NCBI RefSeq assembly: GCF_002943755.1
Contig: NZ_MQUB01000001.1
Span: 1,848,501-1,912,500, forward strand
Reading direction: 5' to 3'
DNA length: 64,000 nt
Source: Aureitalea marina
Lineage (GTDB): Bacteria > Bacteroidota > Bacteroidia > Flavobacteriales > Flavobacteriaceae
A program made the translations under genes and the position numbers. Positions 9,517-19,267 of the stretch are shown piece after piece (the first letter of the stretch is position 1; each line of letters begins with the position of its first letter). The notes under the pieces were generated by a model that saw nothing but the letters and a program-made list of their open reading frames with translations, had not been told where the DNA came from and ran no database searches.

Positions 9517-9936
9517 TTAAGCTTGATAATCGTTTGAAACGATGAATTTGGTCTTTACCGGAAGTTTCTGGGCCGCCAGTCGAAGGGCCTCTTTGGCTAC
9601 ATCTTGTGGCACTCCAGAAATCTCAAACAATACCCGACCAGGCTTTACAACAGCTGCCCAGTATTCTACGGCACCTTTACCTTTACCCATACGTACTTCC
9701 AATGGTTTCTTGGTGATGGGTTTGTCCGGGAAGATCATGATCCACAGGGATCCTTCTCTTTTCATATATCGGGTAGCTGCAATACGAGCAGCCTCGATCT
9801 GACGTGAAGTCAGAAAGTTCGAGTCTAATGACTTGATACCAAAGGTTCCGTAGGCCAGTTGGTTACCGCGACCGGCATTACCTTTCATTCGGCCTTTTTG
9901 CTGCTTTCGGAACTTCGTTCTTTTTGGTTGTAACAT
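9517..9936 (-). CDS. rplP: 50S ribosomal protein L16
   Basis: L16 organises the A-site tRNA region of the peptidyl-transferase centre. The 139-residue product has the usual start [16 protein letters not shown], then [39 protein letters not shown] and the end [13 protein letters not shown]. It follows rpsC by 20 bases. Confidence 0.97.
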   Translation of the reverse strand: MLQPKRTKFRKQQKGRMKGNAGRGNQLAYGTFGIKSLDSNFLTSRQIEAARIAATRYMKREGSLWIMIFPDKPITKKPLEVRMGKGKGAVEYWAAVVKPGRVLFEISGVPQDVAKEALRLAAQKLPVKTKFIVSNDYQA

Positions 9937-9956
9937 CTTCTGTTTACTTTAAAAGA

Positions 9957-10685
9957 TTACTTTCTGTTACGACGTGGGCCTTTACCAGCACCGCGACCAC
10001 CAGAAGTTCGTTTTCCACCTTTTTTATTAGCCAGACCTACCAAAGGAGAAAGCTCACGCTTACCGTAAACCTCACCTTTCATGATCCACACTTTTACACC
10101 CAGGCGACCATAGGTCGTGTGAGCTTCTACCAAAGCGTAGTCGATGTCCGCCCGGAAAGTAGACAATGGAATTCGTCCATCTTTATAGGCTTCGGTCCGT
10201 GCCATTTCAGCACCATTCAAACGTCCGGAGATCTGAATTTTGATTCCTTCAGCGTTCATACGCATTGCAGCCGCGATAGCCATCTTAATCGCACGACGAT
10301 ACGAGATTCGATTCTCGATCTGACGGGCGATGCTGGCAGCTACCAGGTGCGCATCAAGCTCAGGGCGCTTGATCTCATGGATGTTGATCTGTACTTCCTT
10401 CCCGGTGATCTTCTTCAGCTCTTCTTTCAGCTTGTCTACCTCCTGTCCGGCTTTCCCGATAATGATACCTGGACGCGCAGTGGTGATAGTAACGGTTACA
10501 AGCTTAAGCGTACGCTCAATGATCACACGAGACACACTAGCTTTACTCAGACGAGCGTGAATGTACTTTCGGACTTTATCGTCCTCGGCCAGTTTATCAC
10601 CGTAGTCGTTGCCTCCGTACCAGTTGGATTCCCATCCTCTGATGATCCCAAGGCGATTTCCTATTGGATTTGTCTTCTGTCCCAT
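9957..10685 (-). CDS. rpsC: 30S ribosomal protein S3
   Basis: S3 forms part of the mRNA entry channel and helicase site. The 242-residue product has [18 protein letters not shown], a type-2 KH domain at about 40-110 ([20 protein letters not shown]), and a C-terminal domain with [12 protein letters not shown]. The tail is Gly/Lys/Arg-rich ([19 protein letters not shown]), a little longer than in E. coli. It is 7 bases after rplV. Confidence 0.97.
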   Translation of the reverse strand: MGQKTNPIGNRLGIIRGWESNWYGGNDYGDKLAEDDKVRKYIHARLSKASVSRVIIERTLKLVTVTITTARPGIIIGKAGQEVDKLKEELKKITGKEVQINIHEIKRPELDAHLVAASIARQIENRISYRRAIKMAIAAAMRMNAEGIKIQISGRLNGAEMARTEAYKDGRIPLSTFRADIDYALVEAHTTYGRLGVKVWIMKGEVYGKRELSPLVGLANKKGGKRTSGGRGAGKGPRRNRK

Positions 10686-10692
10686 TTACAAT

Positions 10693-11100
10693 CTAGCTTT
10701 GTGTGTTATCGTTAGCTCCAAGAACCAAGGTTACATGGTTGGAACGTTTTCTAATTCTGTGTGCCCGTCCCTGAGGTGCTGTCTGAAGTCTCTTCAGCAT
10801 AGTTCCACCGTCTACGCGGATCTCTTTTACAAAAAGATCAGCATCTTCGATCGAAGCATCCTCATTCTTGGCTTGCCAGTTGGCGATCGCTGAAAGCAAC
10901 AACTTCTCCAAACGGATAGAAGCTTCTTTGTTGCTGAATCGCAAAATATTCAAGGCCTTGTCTACCTTCTCACCACGTACCAGATCCGCAACCAGGCGCA
11001 TCTTTCTTGGAGAGGTAGGGCAATTGTTCAATTTGGCCATGTACTGTGTCTTCTTGGCCTCCTTGATCTGTTCTGCTCTTTCTCGTTTACGAACTCCCAT
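10693..11100 (-). CDS. rplV: 50S ribosomal protein L22
   Basis: L22 lines the nascent-peptide tunnel with its long beta hairpin, close to the macrolide site. The 135-residue product has an N-terminal extension of about 20 residues ([20 protein letters not shown]) before the usual core, then [20 protein letters not shown] and the hairpin tip region [20 protein letters not shown]. It follows rpsS by 3 bases. Confidence 0.97.
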   Translation of the reverse strand: MGVRKRERAEQIKEAKKTQYMAKLNNCPTSPRKMRLVADLVRGEKVDKALNILRFSNKEASIRLEKLLLSAIANWQAKNEDASIEDADLFVKEIRVDGGTMLKRLQTAPQGRAHRIRKRSNHVTLVLGANDNTQS

Positions 11101-11103
11101 GGC

Positions 11104-11382
11104 TTACTTTTTACCTTTGTTTTTAGCACCTGCGTGACCACGGAATGATCGTGTAGGTGAGAATTCTCCCAGTTTGTGACCTACCATGTTCTCGGTAACG
11201 TATACCGGTACGAACTGGCGACCGTTGTGCACGGCTATGGTCTGCCCGACAAAATCAGGAGTGATCATAGAAGCACGCGACCAGGTCTTGATCACACTCT
11301 TCTTGTTCGAGTCCACATTGGCCTGGACTTTCTTCTCCAGCTTATAGTGAACGTATGGTCCTTTTTTTAATGATCTTGCCAT
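11104..11382 (-). CDS. rpsS: 30S ribosomal protein S19
   Basis: S19 is in the head of the small subunit and bridges to the large one through S13. The 92-residue product has [39 protein letters not shown], and the signature [19 protein letters not shown]. Spacing is 3 bases on both sides (rplB and rplV). Confidence 0.97.
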   Translation of the reverse strand: MARSLKKGPYVHYKLEKKVQANVDSNKKSVIKTWSRASMITPDFVGQTIAVHNGRQFVPVYVTENMVGHKLGEFSPTRSFRGHAGAKNKGKK

Positions 11383-11385
11383 TGC

Positions 11386-12210
11386 TTATTTCTTTCTTCG
11401 TTCTATAATGTACTTGTTACTCGCTTTTGTCTTGGAACGAGTTCGGTAACCTTTAGCAGGCACACCGTTTCTCGATCTTGGATGACCTCCGGAAGCACGT
11501 CCTTCACCACCACCCATTGGGTGATCGACAGGGTTCATTACAACCGGACGAGTACGTGGACGACGACCCAGCCAACGAGAACGACCAGCCTTACCGCTAA
11601 CAAGCAATTGGTGGTCACTGTTGGATACAGCTCCGATAGAAGCCATACAGGTGGTTAGGATCAAACGTGTCTCACCGGAAGGTAACTTCACGGTGGCGTA
11701 TTTTCCATCACGGGCCATCAATTGGGCAAACGCACCAGCACTTCGAGCCATGACAGCTCCCTGTCCTGGTCGAAGTTCTATACAAGAAATGATAGTACCC
11801 AATGGGATGTTGGCCAGTGGCATGGCGTTCCCGATCTCTGGAGCTACTTTCTCCCCGGAAACGATGTTCTGACCTACCTGTAGTCCATTTTGAGCGATGA
11901 TGTATCGCTTATCTCCATCCTGGTAGTTGACCAAAGCAATAAACGCGCTTCGGTTTGGATCGTATTCGATTGTTGCGACGGTAGCAGGGATTCCATGCTT
12001 ATCGCGCTTGAAGTCGATAATTCTGTATCGACGCTTATGACCACCACCTTTGTAGCGCATGGTCATTCTTCCTTGACTGTTCCTTCCCCCTGAACGTTTT
12101 TTCGGAGCGAGCAAGCTCTTCTCCGGCTTATCAGTTGTGATGGTGTCAAATCCATTTACAACTCTAAAACGCTGTCCTGGGGTGATCGGCTTTAATTTTC
12201 TTACTGACAT
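11386..12210 (-). CDS. rplB: 50S ribosomal protein L2
   Basis: L2 is the largest universally conserved large-subunit protein, near the peptidyl-transferase centre, and is needed for subunit association. The 274-residue product has the RNA-binding N-terminal part with [19 protein letters not shown], and the C-terminal signature [19 protein letters not shown], which contains the essential His. It lies 28 bases after rplW and 3 before rpsS. Confidence 0.98.
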   Translation of the reverse strand: MSVRKLKPITPGQRFRVVNGFDTITTDKPEKSLLAPKKRSGGRNSQGRMTMRYKGGGHKRRYRIIDFKRDKHGIPATVATIEYDPNRSAFIALVNYQDGDKRYIIAQNGLQVGQNIVSGEKVAPEIGNAMPLANIPLGTIISCIELRPGQGAVMARSAGAFAQLMARDGKYATVKLPSGETRLILTTCMASIGAVSNSDHQLLVSGKAGRSRWLGRRPRTRPVVMNPVDHPMGGGEGRASGGHPRSRNGVPAKGYRTRSKTKASNKYIIERRKK

Positions 12211-12238
12211 TTGTCTTCTCTTTTAGGCTGTTAACAGC

Positions 12239-12529
12239 TTAAAGGTTACTGTAAAAATCAATTGTATCACCTTCCGCCACCTGTACAATAGCTTTTTTGT
12301 AAGCTGCTGTTTTACCAGTTTGAATCCCGGTTCGGGTGTACCGAACACGACGATCTGGGCGGACATTCATTGTGCGAACTGCAGTAACAGAAACTCCATA
12401 AGCCTCTTCTACGGCTTTCTTGATTTCTATCTTATTCGCCTTCGGGTTGACCACAAAGCCGTACTTGTTATTCAGCTCGGCATCGCTGGTGGCCTTCTCG
12501 GTAATAATAGGTTTAATTAAGATATTCAT
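12239..12529 (-). CDS. rplW: 50S ribosomal protein L23
   Basis: L23 forms the docking site for trigger factor and SRP at the tunnel exit. The 96-residue product starts MNILIKPIITEKATSDAEL and carries NKYGFVVNPKANKIEIKKAV, both family blocks. It starts 7 bases after rplD. Confidence 0.96.
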   Translation of the reverse strand: MNILIKPIITEKATSDAELNNKYGFVVNPKANKIEIKKAVEEAYGVSVTAVRTMNVRPDRRVRYTRTGIQTGKTAAYKKAIVQVAEGDTIDFYSNL

Positions 12530-12536
12530 CTCGTCT

Positions 12537-13166
12537 CTATTTACTTAAGTTTGCTTCAATTCCTTCCAAAGAACCTTCGAACAACACTAGGCTGTTCGCG
12601 TTCATAATTTTGTAAGTGCTTAATTCTGAGTTCATTACAACTTCAGCACCTTTCAAATTACGCGACGACAAATATACGTTATTATTTGCGTCACCCAACA
12701 CGAACAGAGACTTTTTGTTCTCCAGCCCCAGGGATTTCAATACAGAATTGAACTCGGCGGTTTTTGGAGCTTCCATTTGGAAGTCCTCTAACACGATGAT
12801 TGCCTTATCGTTAGCCTTTTGACTGAGGGCCGAACGACGAGCCAAACGCTTCAGGTTCTTGTTCAGCTTGAAACCGTAATTTCTCGGGCGTGGTCCAAAT
12901 ACACGACCACCTCCTTTGAAGATAGGCGACTTAATACTACCCGCACGAGCTGTACCGGTACCTTTCTGACGCTTGATCTTACGAGTGGATCCTACGATCT
13001 CTCCTCTTTCCTTGGCCTTGTGAGTCCCTTGACGTTGATTGGCCAGGTACTGCTTTACATCCAGGTAAACTGCATGATCGTTAGGCTCGATCCCGTATAC
13101 CGCTTTAGAAAGCTCTGCTTTCCTTCCGGTATCTTTTCCGTTTTTATCTAAAACCGCTACCTTCAT
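12537..13166 (-). CDS. rplD: 50S ribosomal protein L4
   Basis: L4 lines the exit tunnel and, in E. coli, also represses the S10 operon by stimulating termination at a leader hairpin. The 209-residue product has the tunnel loop region [20 protein letters not shown] and [19 protein letters not shown]. It is 13 bases after rplC. An attenuator-like hairpin between rpsJ and rplC (13829-13860) makes L4 the first candidate for feedback control here, by analogy only. Confidence 0.97.
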   Translation of the reverse strand: MKVAVLDKNGKDTGRKAELSKAVYGIEPNDHAVYLDVKQYLANQRQGTHKAKERGEIVGSTRKIKRQKGTGTARAGSIKSPIFKGGGRVFGPRPRNYGFKLNKNLKRLARRSALSQKANDKAIIVLEDFQMEAPKTAEFNSVLKSLGLENKKSLFVLGDANNNVYLSSRNLKGAEVVMNSELSTYKIMNANSLVLFEGSLEGIEANLSK

Positions 13167-13179
13167 TATTTCTCGATCG

Positions 13180-13776
13180 TTACATAGGCGTTCTTGTGAC
13201 CGGGAACAGCCCTTTCACAACAAGCAGGTTCTTCTCAGGAACCACTTTTAGTACGCGCAAGTTTTGAACTTTCACTTTTTCATTCCCCATTTGACCAGCC
13301 ATGCGCATCCCCTTGAATACTCGAGCTGGATACGATGCGGCTCCAATGGAACCAGGTGCTCTCAATCGGTTGTGCTGACCGTGAGTCGCCTGACCCACAC
13401 CGGCAAAACCGTGACGCTTAACTACCCCTTGGAATCCTTTCCCTTTGCTTGTTCCTGAAACATCCACGAACTCGCCTTCTTCAAAGTGCTCCACAGTGAT
13501 AGTATCACCTAGTTTATACTCCTCTTCAAATCCTTGGAATTCAACAACACGGCGTTTAGCAGTTGTTCCAGCCTTCTTGGCGTGGCCCTCATCCGCTTTA
13601 TTTGCCTTCTTTTTGTCATCGAAACCAAGCTGAAGAGCTTCATACCCGTCAACCTCTTTGGTTCTGACTTGGGTAACGACACAGGGGCCTGCTTCGATAA
13701 CGGTACACGGAATGTTCTTTCCGTTCTCGTCAAAGATGCTGGTCATCCCTATCTTTCTTCCAATTAACCCAGACAT
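13180..13776 (-). CDS. rplC: 50S ribosomal protein L3
   Basis: L3 is an early assembly protein that reaches the peptidyl-transferase centre. The 198-residue product has [20 protein letters not shown], then [20 protein letters not shown] and [20 protein letters not shown], the known family blocks. The gene begins after a 160-base untranslated gap from rpsJ that contains a terminator-like hairpin, so its expression may be uncoupled from rpsJ. Confidence 0.97.
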   Translation of the reverse strand: MSGLIGRKIGMTSIFDENGKNIPCTVIEAGPCVVTQVRTKEVDGYEALQLGFDDKKKANKADEGHAKKAGTTAKRRVVEFQGFEEEYKLGDTITVEHFEEGEFVDVSGTSKGKGFQGVVKRHGFAGVGQATHGQHNRLRAPGSIGAASYPARVFKGMRMAGQMGNEKVKVQNLRVLKVVPEKNLLVVKGLFPVTRTPM

Positions 13777-13814
13777 AGTTATTATTTAATTAATAGTTAT
13801 TGTTCTTATTCTTA

Positions 13815-13929
13815 CCGGAGAGCTTCTCAAAAAAACAGGGTCAAAATAACTTCAACCCTGAAAATTATTTTGCTCCGTTTTTCCTTCGCTCGCAGCTCCG
13901 GACATGTCACCACCGGCTTTTCCAGTGGC
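13815..13929 (-). promoter_or_regulatory. rpsJ-rplC leader with alternative pairings
   Basis: Directly after the rpsJ stop a hairpin forms: GCCACTGG (13922-13929) with CCGGTGGT (13909-13916), loop AAAAG. Further down, CCGGAG (13896-13901) and a second copy CGGAG (13873-13877) can each pair with CTCCGG (13815-13820), which lies just past the terminator's T run. An upstream hairpin, then a terminator hairpin, then a competing sequence resembles the E. coli S10 leader in layout. The pairings are read by eye; control by L4 or L3 is inference. Confidence 0.45.
13829..13860 (-). terminator. Terminator/attenuator hairpin between rpsJ and rplC
   Basis: On the minus strand CAGGGT (13855-13860) pairs with ACCCTG (13836-13841). 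G-U and A-U pairs extend the stem to about ten base pairs, and seven T residues follow at once (plus-strand A run 13829-13835). This is a complete intrinsic terminator inside the ribosomal run, about 52 bases before the rplC start codon. Unless it is partial or controlled it would cut off 27 downstream genes, so attenuation is the natural reading. Confidence 0.7.
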
Positions 13930-13936
13930 AGTATAC

Positions 13937-14242
13937 TTATACCTTGATCTCTACTTCAACACCAGATGGCAGCTCCAATTTCATCAGAGCGTCAATGGTC
14001 TTGGAAGAAGAAGAGTAGATATCCAACAAGCGCTTATACGAGCTCAATTGGAATTGCTCACGACTCTTCTTGTTCACGTGTGGCGAACGCAACACGGTAA
14101 AGATCTTCTTGTGAGTTGGTAACGGGATCGGCCCGGTTACAACTGCACCTGTACTCTTTACAGTCTTCACGATTTTCTCGGCAGACTTGTCTACCAGGTT
14201 GTGATCGTACGACTTAAGCTTTATTCTGATTTTTTGACTCAT
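13937..14242 (-). CDS. rpsJ: 30S ribosomal protein S10
   Basis: S10 is in the head of the small subunit and, as NusE, also takes part in transcription antitermination with NusB. The 101-residue product has [20 protein letters not shown], then [20 protein letters not shown] and [17 protein letters not shown]. It is 11 bases after fusA, so the str and S10 operons are joined without tuf. A 160-base structured gap follows. Confidence 0.97.
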   Translation of the reverse strand: MSQKIRIKLKSYDHNLVDKSAEKIVKTVKSTGAVVTGPIPLPTHKKIFTVLRSPHVNKKSREQFQLSSYKRLLDIYSSSSKTIDALMKLELPSGVEVEIKV

Positions 14243-14253
14243 TCCTTAACAAA

Positions 14254-16386
14254 TTACACGTTAGCAGTTCCTCGGGCAGCAGCTACTACCTCTTCCGAGA
14301 TATTCGATGGAGTCTCAGCGTAGTGCGAGAATTCCATGGTAGAAGTAGCTCGTCCAGATGAAAGGGTACGCAGGGTAGTCACATATCCGAACATTTCGGA
14401 TAGTGGCACCAATGCTTTTACCACTTTGGAACCAGCACGATCACTCATATCATTTACCTGTCCACGTCGACGGTTCAGGTCACCTACAATATCACCCATG
14501 CTCTCTTCTGGAGTAATTACCTCCAGTTTCATGATGGGCTCCATGATAACGGCACCTGCAGCCTTGGCGGCAGCTTTAAATCCTAATTTTGCAGCAAGCT
14601 CAAAAGACAACTGATCAGAATCCACAGGGTGGAAAGATCCATCCTTGAGGGTAACCTTCATGCTATCTACTTCGAAACCAGCCAATGGGCCATTCTTCAT
14701 GGCGGCACTGAATCCTTTCTCAACAGACGGGATGAATTCCTTAGGAATGTTACCTCCTTTGATCTCGTTCACAAACTCTAGACCAACTTTACCTTCGTCA
14801 GCAGGTCCTAGTGTAAACACGATATCGGCAAACTTACCACGACCACCCGTTTGCTTTTTGTACACCTCGCGGTGATCTGCAGTGCGGGTAATGGCTTCTT
14901 TGTACTCCACCTGAGGCTGTCCTTGGTTAACTTCAACCTTGAACTCACGCTTCAGACGATCAACGATGATATCCAGGTGCAGCTCTCCCATACCAGAGAT
15001 AACTGTTTGTCCGGATGCTTCGTCAGTACGAACCTGGAAGGTTGGATCCTCTTCGGCCAATTTGGCCAGGGCCATTCCAAGCTTGTCAACATCTGCTTTT
15101 GTTTTTGGTTCTACGGCAATACCGATCACAGGATCAGGGAAGTCCATAGATTCCAGGATGATCGGAGACTTCTCTGCTGAGAGGGTGTCCCCGGTCTTGA
15201 TATCCTTAAATCCAACCGCTGCTCCAATATCTCCTGCCTCGATAAAGTCGATGGCATTCTGCTTGTTGGAGTGCATTTGATAGATTCTAGAGATACGTTC
15301 TTTCTTACCAGAACGGTTGTTCAATACATAAGATCCGGCATCAAGACGTCCTGAATAAGCACGGAAGAAAGCCAAACGACCAACAAACGGGTCAGTGGCG
15401 ATCTTAAAGGCCAGTGCAGAGAAAGGCTCTTTGGTGTCCGGCTTACGGGCGATCTCGTCTCCGGTATCAGGATCGGTACCTACGATAGCGTCCTTATCTA
15501 CAGGAGAAGGCAGGTAACGACATACGGCATCCAGTAGGAACTGAACCCCTTTGTTCTTAAACGCAGAACCACAGATCATTGGGATGATGGACATGTCCAT
15601 CACAGCAGCACGAAGAGCAGCGTGCACCTCGTCCTCAGTGATGGAGTTCTCATCTTCCATGAATTTCTCCAGTAGGTTCTCGTCATATGCAGCAACCTCC
15701 TCGATCAGCTTCTCGCGGTACTCGGCAGCTTCTGCTTTCAACTCTTCAGGAATCTCTACTACATCGAAAGTAGATCCCATGGTCTCGTCATGCCAGATGA
15801 TGGCACGGTTTTTAACCAGGTCAATGATCCCTTTGAAATCCATTTCCTCACCGATCGGCAATACGATAGGCACGGCATTGGACCCCAACATATCTTTAAC
15901 TTGCTGAGCAACAGCCAGGAAGTTAGACCCCTGACGGTCCATTTTGTTTACAAATCCGATACGTGGCACTTTGTAGTTGTCCGCCAATCGCCAGTTAGTT
16001 TCTGACTGAGGCTCAACTCCGTCCACCGCACTGAACAAGAAAACCAATCCGTCCAAAACACGAAGTGATCGGTTAACCTCCACAGTAAAGTCTACGTGAC
16101 CAGGAGTATCGATAATATTGAAGTGGTAACCTTTAGCATCTGCTGTTGGCTGACCATTTTCCGTTGGGAAATTCCAGGTACAGGTAGTAGCCGCAGAAGT
16201 AATGGTAATACCACGCTCCTGTTCTTGCTCCATCCAGTCCATAGTAGCCGCTCCATCGTGTACTTCCCCGATCTTGTGGCTTACCCCAGTATAATAAAGG
16301 ACACGCTCTGTTGTCGTTGTCTTACCGGCATCAATGTGCGCGGCAATTCCAATGTTTCTGGTATATTTTAAATCTCTTTGCGCCAT
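14254..16386 (-). CDS. fusA: Elongation factor G
   Basis: EF-G drives translocation of tRNA and mRNA on the ribosome at the cost of GTP and also helps recycle ribosomes. The 710-residue product has all GTPase motifs: [19 protein letters not shown] (P-loop), [30 protein letters not shown] and [10 protein letters not shown]. Domains II to V follow, with [20 protein letters not shown] in domain III. It lies between rpsG (6 bases) and rpsJ (11 bases). No tuf follows it, unlike in Proteobacteria. Confidence 0.98.
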   Translation of the reverse strand: MAQRDLKYTRNIGIAAHIDAGKTTTTERVLYYTGVSHKIGEVHDGAATMDWMEQEQERGITITSAATTCTWNFPTENGQPTADAKGYHFNIIDTPGHVDFTVEVNRSLRVLDGLVFLFSAVDGVEPQSETNWRLADNYKVPRIGFVNKMDRQGSNFLAVAQQVKDMLGSNAVPIVLPIGEEMDFKGIIDLVKNRAIIWHDETMGSTFDVVEIPEELKAEAAEYREKLIEEVAAYDENLLEKFMEDENSITEDEVHAALRAAVMDMSIIPMICGSAFKNKGVQFLLDAVCRYLPSPVDKDAIVGTDPDTGDEIARKPDTKEPFSALAFKIATDPFVGRLAFFRAYSGRLDAGSYVLNNRSGKKERISRIYQMHSNKQNAIDFIEAGDIGAAVGFKDIKTGDTLSAEKSPIILESMDFPDPVIGIAVEPKTKADVDKLGMALAKLAEEDPTFQVRTDEASGQTVISGMGELHLDIIVDRLKREFKVEVNQGQPQVEYKEAITRTADHREVYKKQTGGRGKFADIVFTLGPADEGKVGLEFVNEIKGGNIPKEFIPSVEKGFSAAMKNGPLAGFEVDSMKVTLKDGSFHPVDSDQLSFELAAKLGFKAAAKAAGAVIMEPIMKLEVITPEESMGDIVGDLNRRRGQVNDMSDRAGSKVVKALVPLSEMFGYVTTLRTLSSGRATSTMEFSHYAETPSNISEEVVAAARGTANV

Positions 16387-16392
16387 GGTTGA

Positions 16393-16869
16393 TTAGAATC
16401 TGAAATGTGAGAATGCTTTGTTGGCCTCGGCCATCTTGTGAGTATCCACTCGTTTCTTCACTGCAGCTCCTTCTTCCTTGGCAGCAGCAAGAATCTCTGC
16501 AGCTAGTTTTTGAGCCATGGACTTTTCATTACGCTTGCGCGAGTAACTGATCAACCATTTCATAGCAGTAGAGATCTTGCGATCAGGGCGGATCTGCATT
16601 GGGATTTGGAAGGTTGCCCCTCCAACTCGACGGCTTCGTACCTCTACGTGAGGCATTACATTGGAAAGTGCATCTTTCCAAAGTTCCAGAGCCGACTTTT
16701 CTTCATCTTGTTTCTTCTCCTCTACGATATCCATAGCATCGTAGAATATTTTGAAGGCCACAGATTTCTTTCCGTCCCACATCAGGTTGTTCACAAAACG
16801 TGTAACCAGCTGATCGTTAAACCGTGGGTCCGGTAAAAGCGGCCGTTTTTTTGCTTGTCTTTTTCTCAT
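16393..16869 (-). CDS. rpsG: 30S ribosomal protein S7
   Basis: S7 starts assembly of the small-subunit head and lies at the E site. The 158-residue product has [59 protein letters not shown] and a C-terminal helix ending [10 protein letters not shown]. It is 20 bases after rpsL and 6 before fusA. Confidence 0.97.
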   Translation of the reverse strand: MRKRQAKKRPLLPDPRFNDQLVTRFVNNLMWDGKKSVAFKIFYDAMDIVEEKKQDEEKSALELWKDALSNVMPHVEVRSRRVGGATFQIPMQIRPDRKISTAMKWLISYSRKRNEKSMAQKLAAEILAAAKEEGAAVKKRVDTHKMAEANKAFSHFRF

Positions 16870-16889
16870 CTTAACTTACTTTGACTGAA

Positions 16890-17264
16890 TTACTTTTTAG
16901 GACGTTTTGCACCATACTTGGAACGTCTTTGCAGACGACCCTCAACACCAGCGGTATCCAATGCACCGCGTACGATGTGGTATCTTACTCCTGGCAAGTC
17001 TTTCACTCGTCCACCTCTAACCAATACTATCGAGTGCTCTTGAAGATTGTGTCCTTCGCCTCCGATGTATGCGTTCACTTCCTTCCCGTTGGTTAACCTT
17101 ACACGAGCCACTTTACGCATGGCCGAGTTTGGTTTCTTAGGAGTAGTGGTATATACACGCGTACAAACACCGCGACGTTGCGGGCACGAATCCAAAGCAG
17201 CCGATTTACTCTTCTTGGTTATTTTGGCTCTTCCTTTTCGTACTAATTGTGAAATAGTTGGCAT
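16890..17264 (-). CDS. rpsL: 30S ribosomal protein S12
   Basis: S12 is in the decoding centre. The 124-residue product has [19 protein letters not shown] with the lysine pair at 43-44, and [13 protein letters not shown]; both regions hold the residues whose changes cause streptomycin resistance, and both look wild type. It is the first gene of the 32-gene run and is preceded by a clear Bacteroidota promoter. Confidence 0.97.
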   Translation of the reverse strand: MPTISQLVRKGRAKITKKSKSAALDSCPQRRGVCTRVYTTTPKKPNSAMRKVARVRLTNGKEVNAYIGGEGHNLQEHSIVLVRGGRVKDLPGVRYHIVRGALDTAGVEGRLQRRSKYGAKRPKK

Positions 17265-17320
17265 ATAAAATACTCGTTATACTTAATTTATAAATACAAT
17301 TTCCCCTATAAAAGGGCGTG

Positions 17321-17352
17321 CAAAGGTAGAAATTAAATTGGAGAAATCAAAC
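17321..17352 (-). promoter_or_regulatory. Promoter of the rpsL-led ribosomal run
   Basis: On the minus strand a -33 element GTTTG (plus CAAAC, 17348-17352) is followed after 19 bases by TACCTTTG (plus CAAAGGTA, 17321-17328), a perfect TANNTTTG -7 box. This is the established Bacteroidota housekeeping promoter. Transcription should start near 17315, so the leader is about 50 bases and opens with a small CCCTTTTATAGGGG hairpin. Confidence 0.8.
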
Positions 17353-17449
17353 GGTCTAATTTCCAAATCAGTGAATCACAAGAGAATTTTATGACTTGAT
17401 ATGAAAAACGACCAACTAACGTTAGATTTACAGCGCCAATTCTGAGGAT

Positions 17450-19147
17450 TTGAAGAGAACTATCAGGTCACTTTTGTACCTTAATATATATATACTTGCA
17501 ATTAGTTGGGTGAATGCACAACAGATCTCCTTGCAAATTGACACGGACTCTCCCCTGGACCCAGTGGTTAAAGAACGGCTTGTCCTTCCTACTAGACTAA
17601 GCGACCTCTCTGAGCTGACCACATTTTCAGACAGCCTGCAAAACCTACTGAGCAAGCAGGGGTATATAGACATCTCCAGGCCAACTAATATTAAGGTAAA
17701 CGATTCTACCTATTCCATCAGTTTCCAACTAGGAGATCGTTACGCCCTTATCCGCATAGACTATGATCCCGAGAACTGGAACAGAAAAGACCTGGCCAGG
17801 TTGATCCCAAAAGTAGAGGATGATAATTTTATCCTGGCCGTGGAACAGTTGGAGCCCACCCTGCAGGCATTGACTGGAATCCAATCGGCTAAGGGGGATC
17901 CATTCGCCAAGGTCCAGTTGAGGAATATACGCAAGACCGAAGACAATTCTCTTCGAGCTTCCCTCTCCCTGGAATCCACCCAAGGCAGAACGATCGACTC
18001 GCTGGTGATAAGAGGCTACGAAAAATTTCCCCCGTCCTTTGTTCGATACTACGCCGGTATAAGAATTGGCGATGTCTTTGATCAAGCCCGGTTACTGGAA
18101 CAGGCAAACAATATCAACAGCCTGGGCTTTGCCAGAAGTAGCAGATCGCCGGAGGTATTCTTTGAACCGGACCAAACCACGGTCTACCTCTATCTGGAAA
18201 AACGCAACAACAATCTCTTTGATGGCATCCTAGGTTTCAATACCAACGAAGACGACGGTAATCTCGAATTTAACGGTTACCTCAATTTAGAGTTGAACAA
18301 CAACCTCAATTACGGTGAGCAACTTTCAATCAACTACAAGGCGGACGGCAGGGAGCAACAAAACTTCCGGGTGGCTTTGGCCATGCCCTATCTACTACGC
18401 TCTCCATTGGGAGTGGAACTCGAACTCAAAATCTTCAAACGGGATTCTACTTTTTCTACCACGGATCAACAGGCACGACTAACCTACCAATTCGATCCCA
18501 AACTGATCGGCTCCGTGGGATACAAGGGATACAACTCCAGCAATCTTAGACAGGATGAATCCTTGGTTCAGGATGTAGCAGACTATGACGCTGCCTTCTT
18601 CACAGCCGGTATTCGTTACATAGATAACCAGGACAACATCTTATTTCCAATTAAAACATTGGCCACTATAGATTCCGAATGGGGAAAACGGGAAACAGAC
18701 ACCTTGAATGACGACCAGTATAAGATAGCGATCTACGCCCATCATATCTTCAACCTCAATTTGCGGAATTCCATTTACCTCAGAAATGAAACCCGCTACA
18801 TACAAAGCGAGGACTACCTAATCAATGAACTGTATCGCTTTGGCGGGATCAACAGCATACGTGGATTCAATGAGAACTCCATCGATGCACAATTCTACTC
18901 TGTCTTAAACACGGAATATCGTTACCAATTCAATTCCGGTCTATACGCCCATAGCATTATCGATTTGGGATATTTTGAGAACAGTCCGCTTAACTTGAAG
19001 GAAAAGTTATACAGCTTCGGATTGGGAATTGGATTTTCTACTCAAGCAGGAGTGTTCAAATTGAACATTGCAAACGGAAATTCGGAGTCCCAAAACTTCA
19101 AATTTTCGAACACAAAAATTCACTTAAGCCTGTCTTCCAGATTCTAG
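17450..19147 (+). CDS. BamA/TamA-like outer membrane protein (Omp85 superfamily)
   Basis: An outer-membrane beta-barrel of the Omp85 type, 565 residues. A signal peptide covers 1-24 (ending AISWVNAQ). A periplasmic part of about 25-280 includes at least one POTRA-like segment near 180-255 (IDSLVIRGYEKFPPSFVRYY). The barrel fills the rest, with the family's IRGF motif at 470-473 (GGINSIRGFNENS) and a terminal Phe typical of barrel sorting signals. The only sensible start is TTG at 17450: an in-frame stop lies at 17423 and no ATG occurs before the signal peptide. It could assist insertion or secretion of other envelope proteins; no partner gene is adjacent. Confidence 0.8.
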   Translation: MKRTIRSLLYLNIYILAISWVNAQQISLQIDTDSPLDPVVKERLVLPTRLSDLSELTTFSDSLQNLLSKQGYIDISRPTNIKVNDSTYSISFQLGDRYALIRIDYDPENWNRKDLARLIPKVEDDNFILAVEQLEPTLQALTGIQSAKGDPFAKVQLRNIRKTEDNSLRASLSLESTQGRTIDSLVIRGYEKFPPSFVRYYAGIRIGDVFDQARLLEQANNINSLGFARSSRSPEVFFEPDQTTVYLYLEKRNNNLFDGILGFNTNEDDGNLEFNGYLNLELNNNLNYGEQLSINYKADGREQQNFRVALAMPYLLRSPLGVELELKIFKRDSTFSTTDQQARLTYQFDPKLIGSVGYKGYNSSNLRQDESLVQDVADYDAAFFTAGIRYIDNQDNILFPIKTLATIDSEWGKRETDTLNDDQYKIAIYAHHIFNLNLRNSIYLRNETRYIQSEDYLINELYRFGGINSIRGFNENSIDAQFYSVLNTEYRYQFNSGLYAHSIIDLGYFENSPLNLKEKLYSFGLGIGFSTQAGVFKLNIANGNSESQNFKFSNTKIHLSLSSRF

Positions 19148-19171
19148 CTGAGCCTAACAATAGCTTAACGT

Positions 19172-19195
19172 TTTGGTAAAAAAAAACCAAATTTT
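19172..19195 (+). terminator. Weak AT-rich terminator candidate
   Basis: TTTGGT (19172-19177) and ACCAAA (19186-19191) form a 6-bp stem around an A-rich loop, followed by TTTT. It lies 25 bases past the end of the Omp85-like gene and before the susC-like promoter. The stem is weak, so this is tentative. Confidence 0.35.
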
Positions 19196-19207
19196 AAGTT
19201 TAAAAAG

Positions 19208-19238
19208 TTGTGTATTTAACTTTTTATTGTGATTTTTG
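19208..19238 (+). promoter_or_regulatory. Probable promoter of the Sus-like triad
   Basis: TTG at 19208-19210 is followed after 20 bases by GATTTTTG (19231-19238), which differs from TANNTTTG at one fixed position. The predicted start is near 19244, giving a leader of about 24 bases before the ATG at 19268. Confidence 0.4.
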
Positions 19239-19267
19239 GCAATGGCTAATTCAAATAATTTATAAAA

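Noticed and set aside
9924-10715. A 263-codon plus-strand frame opposite rpsC
   Set aside because: Low-complexity Ser/Thr/Phe translation, opposite a conserved ribosomal gene, with no promoter.
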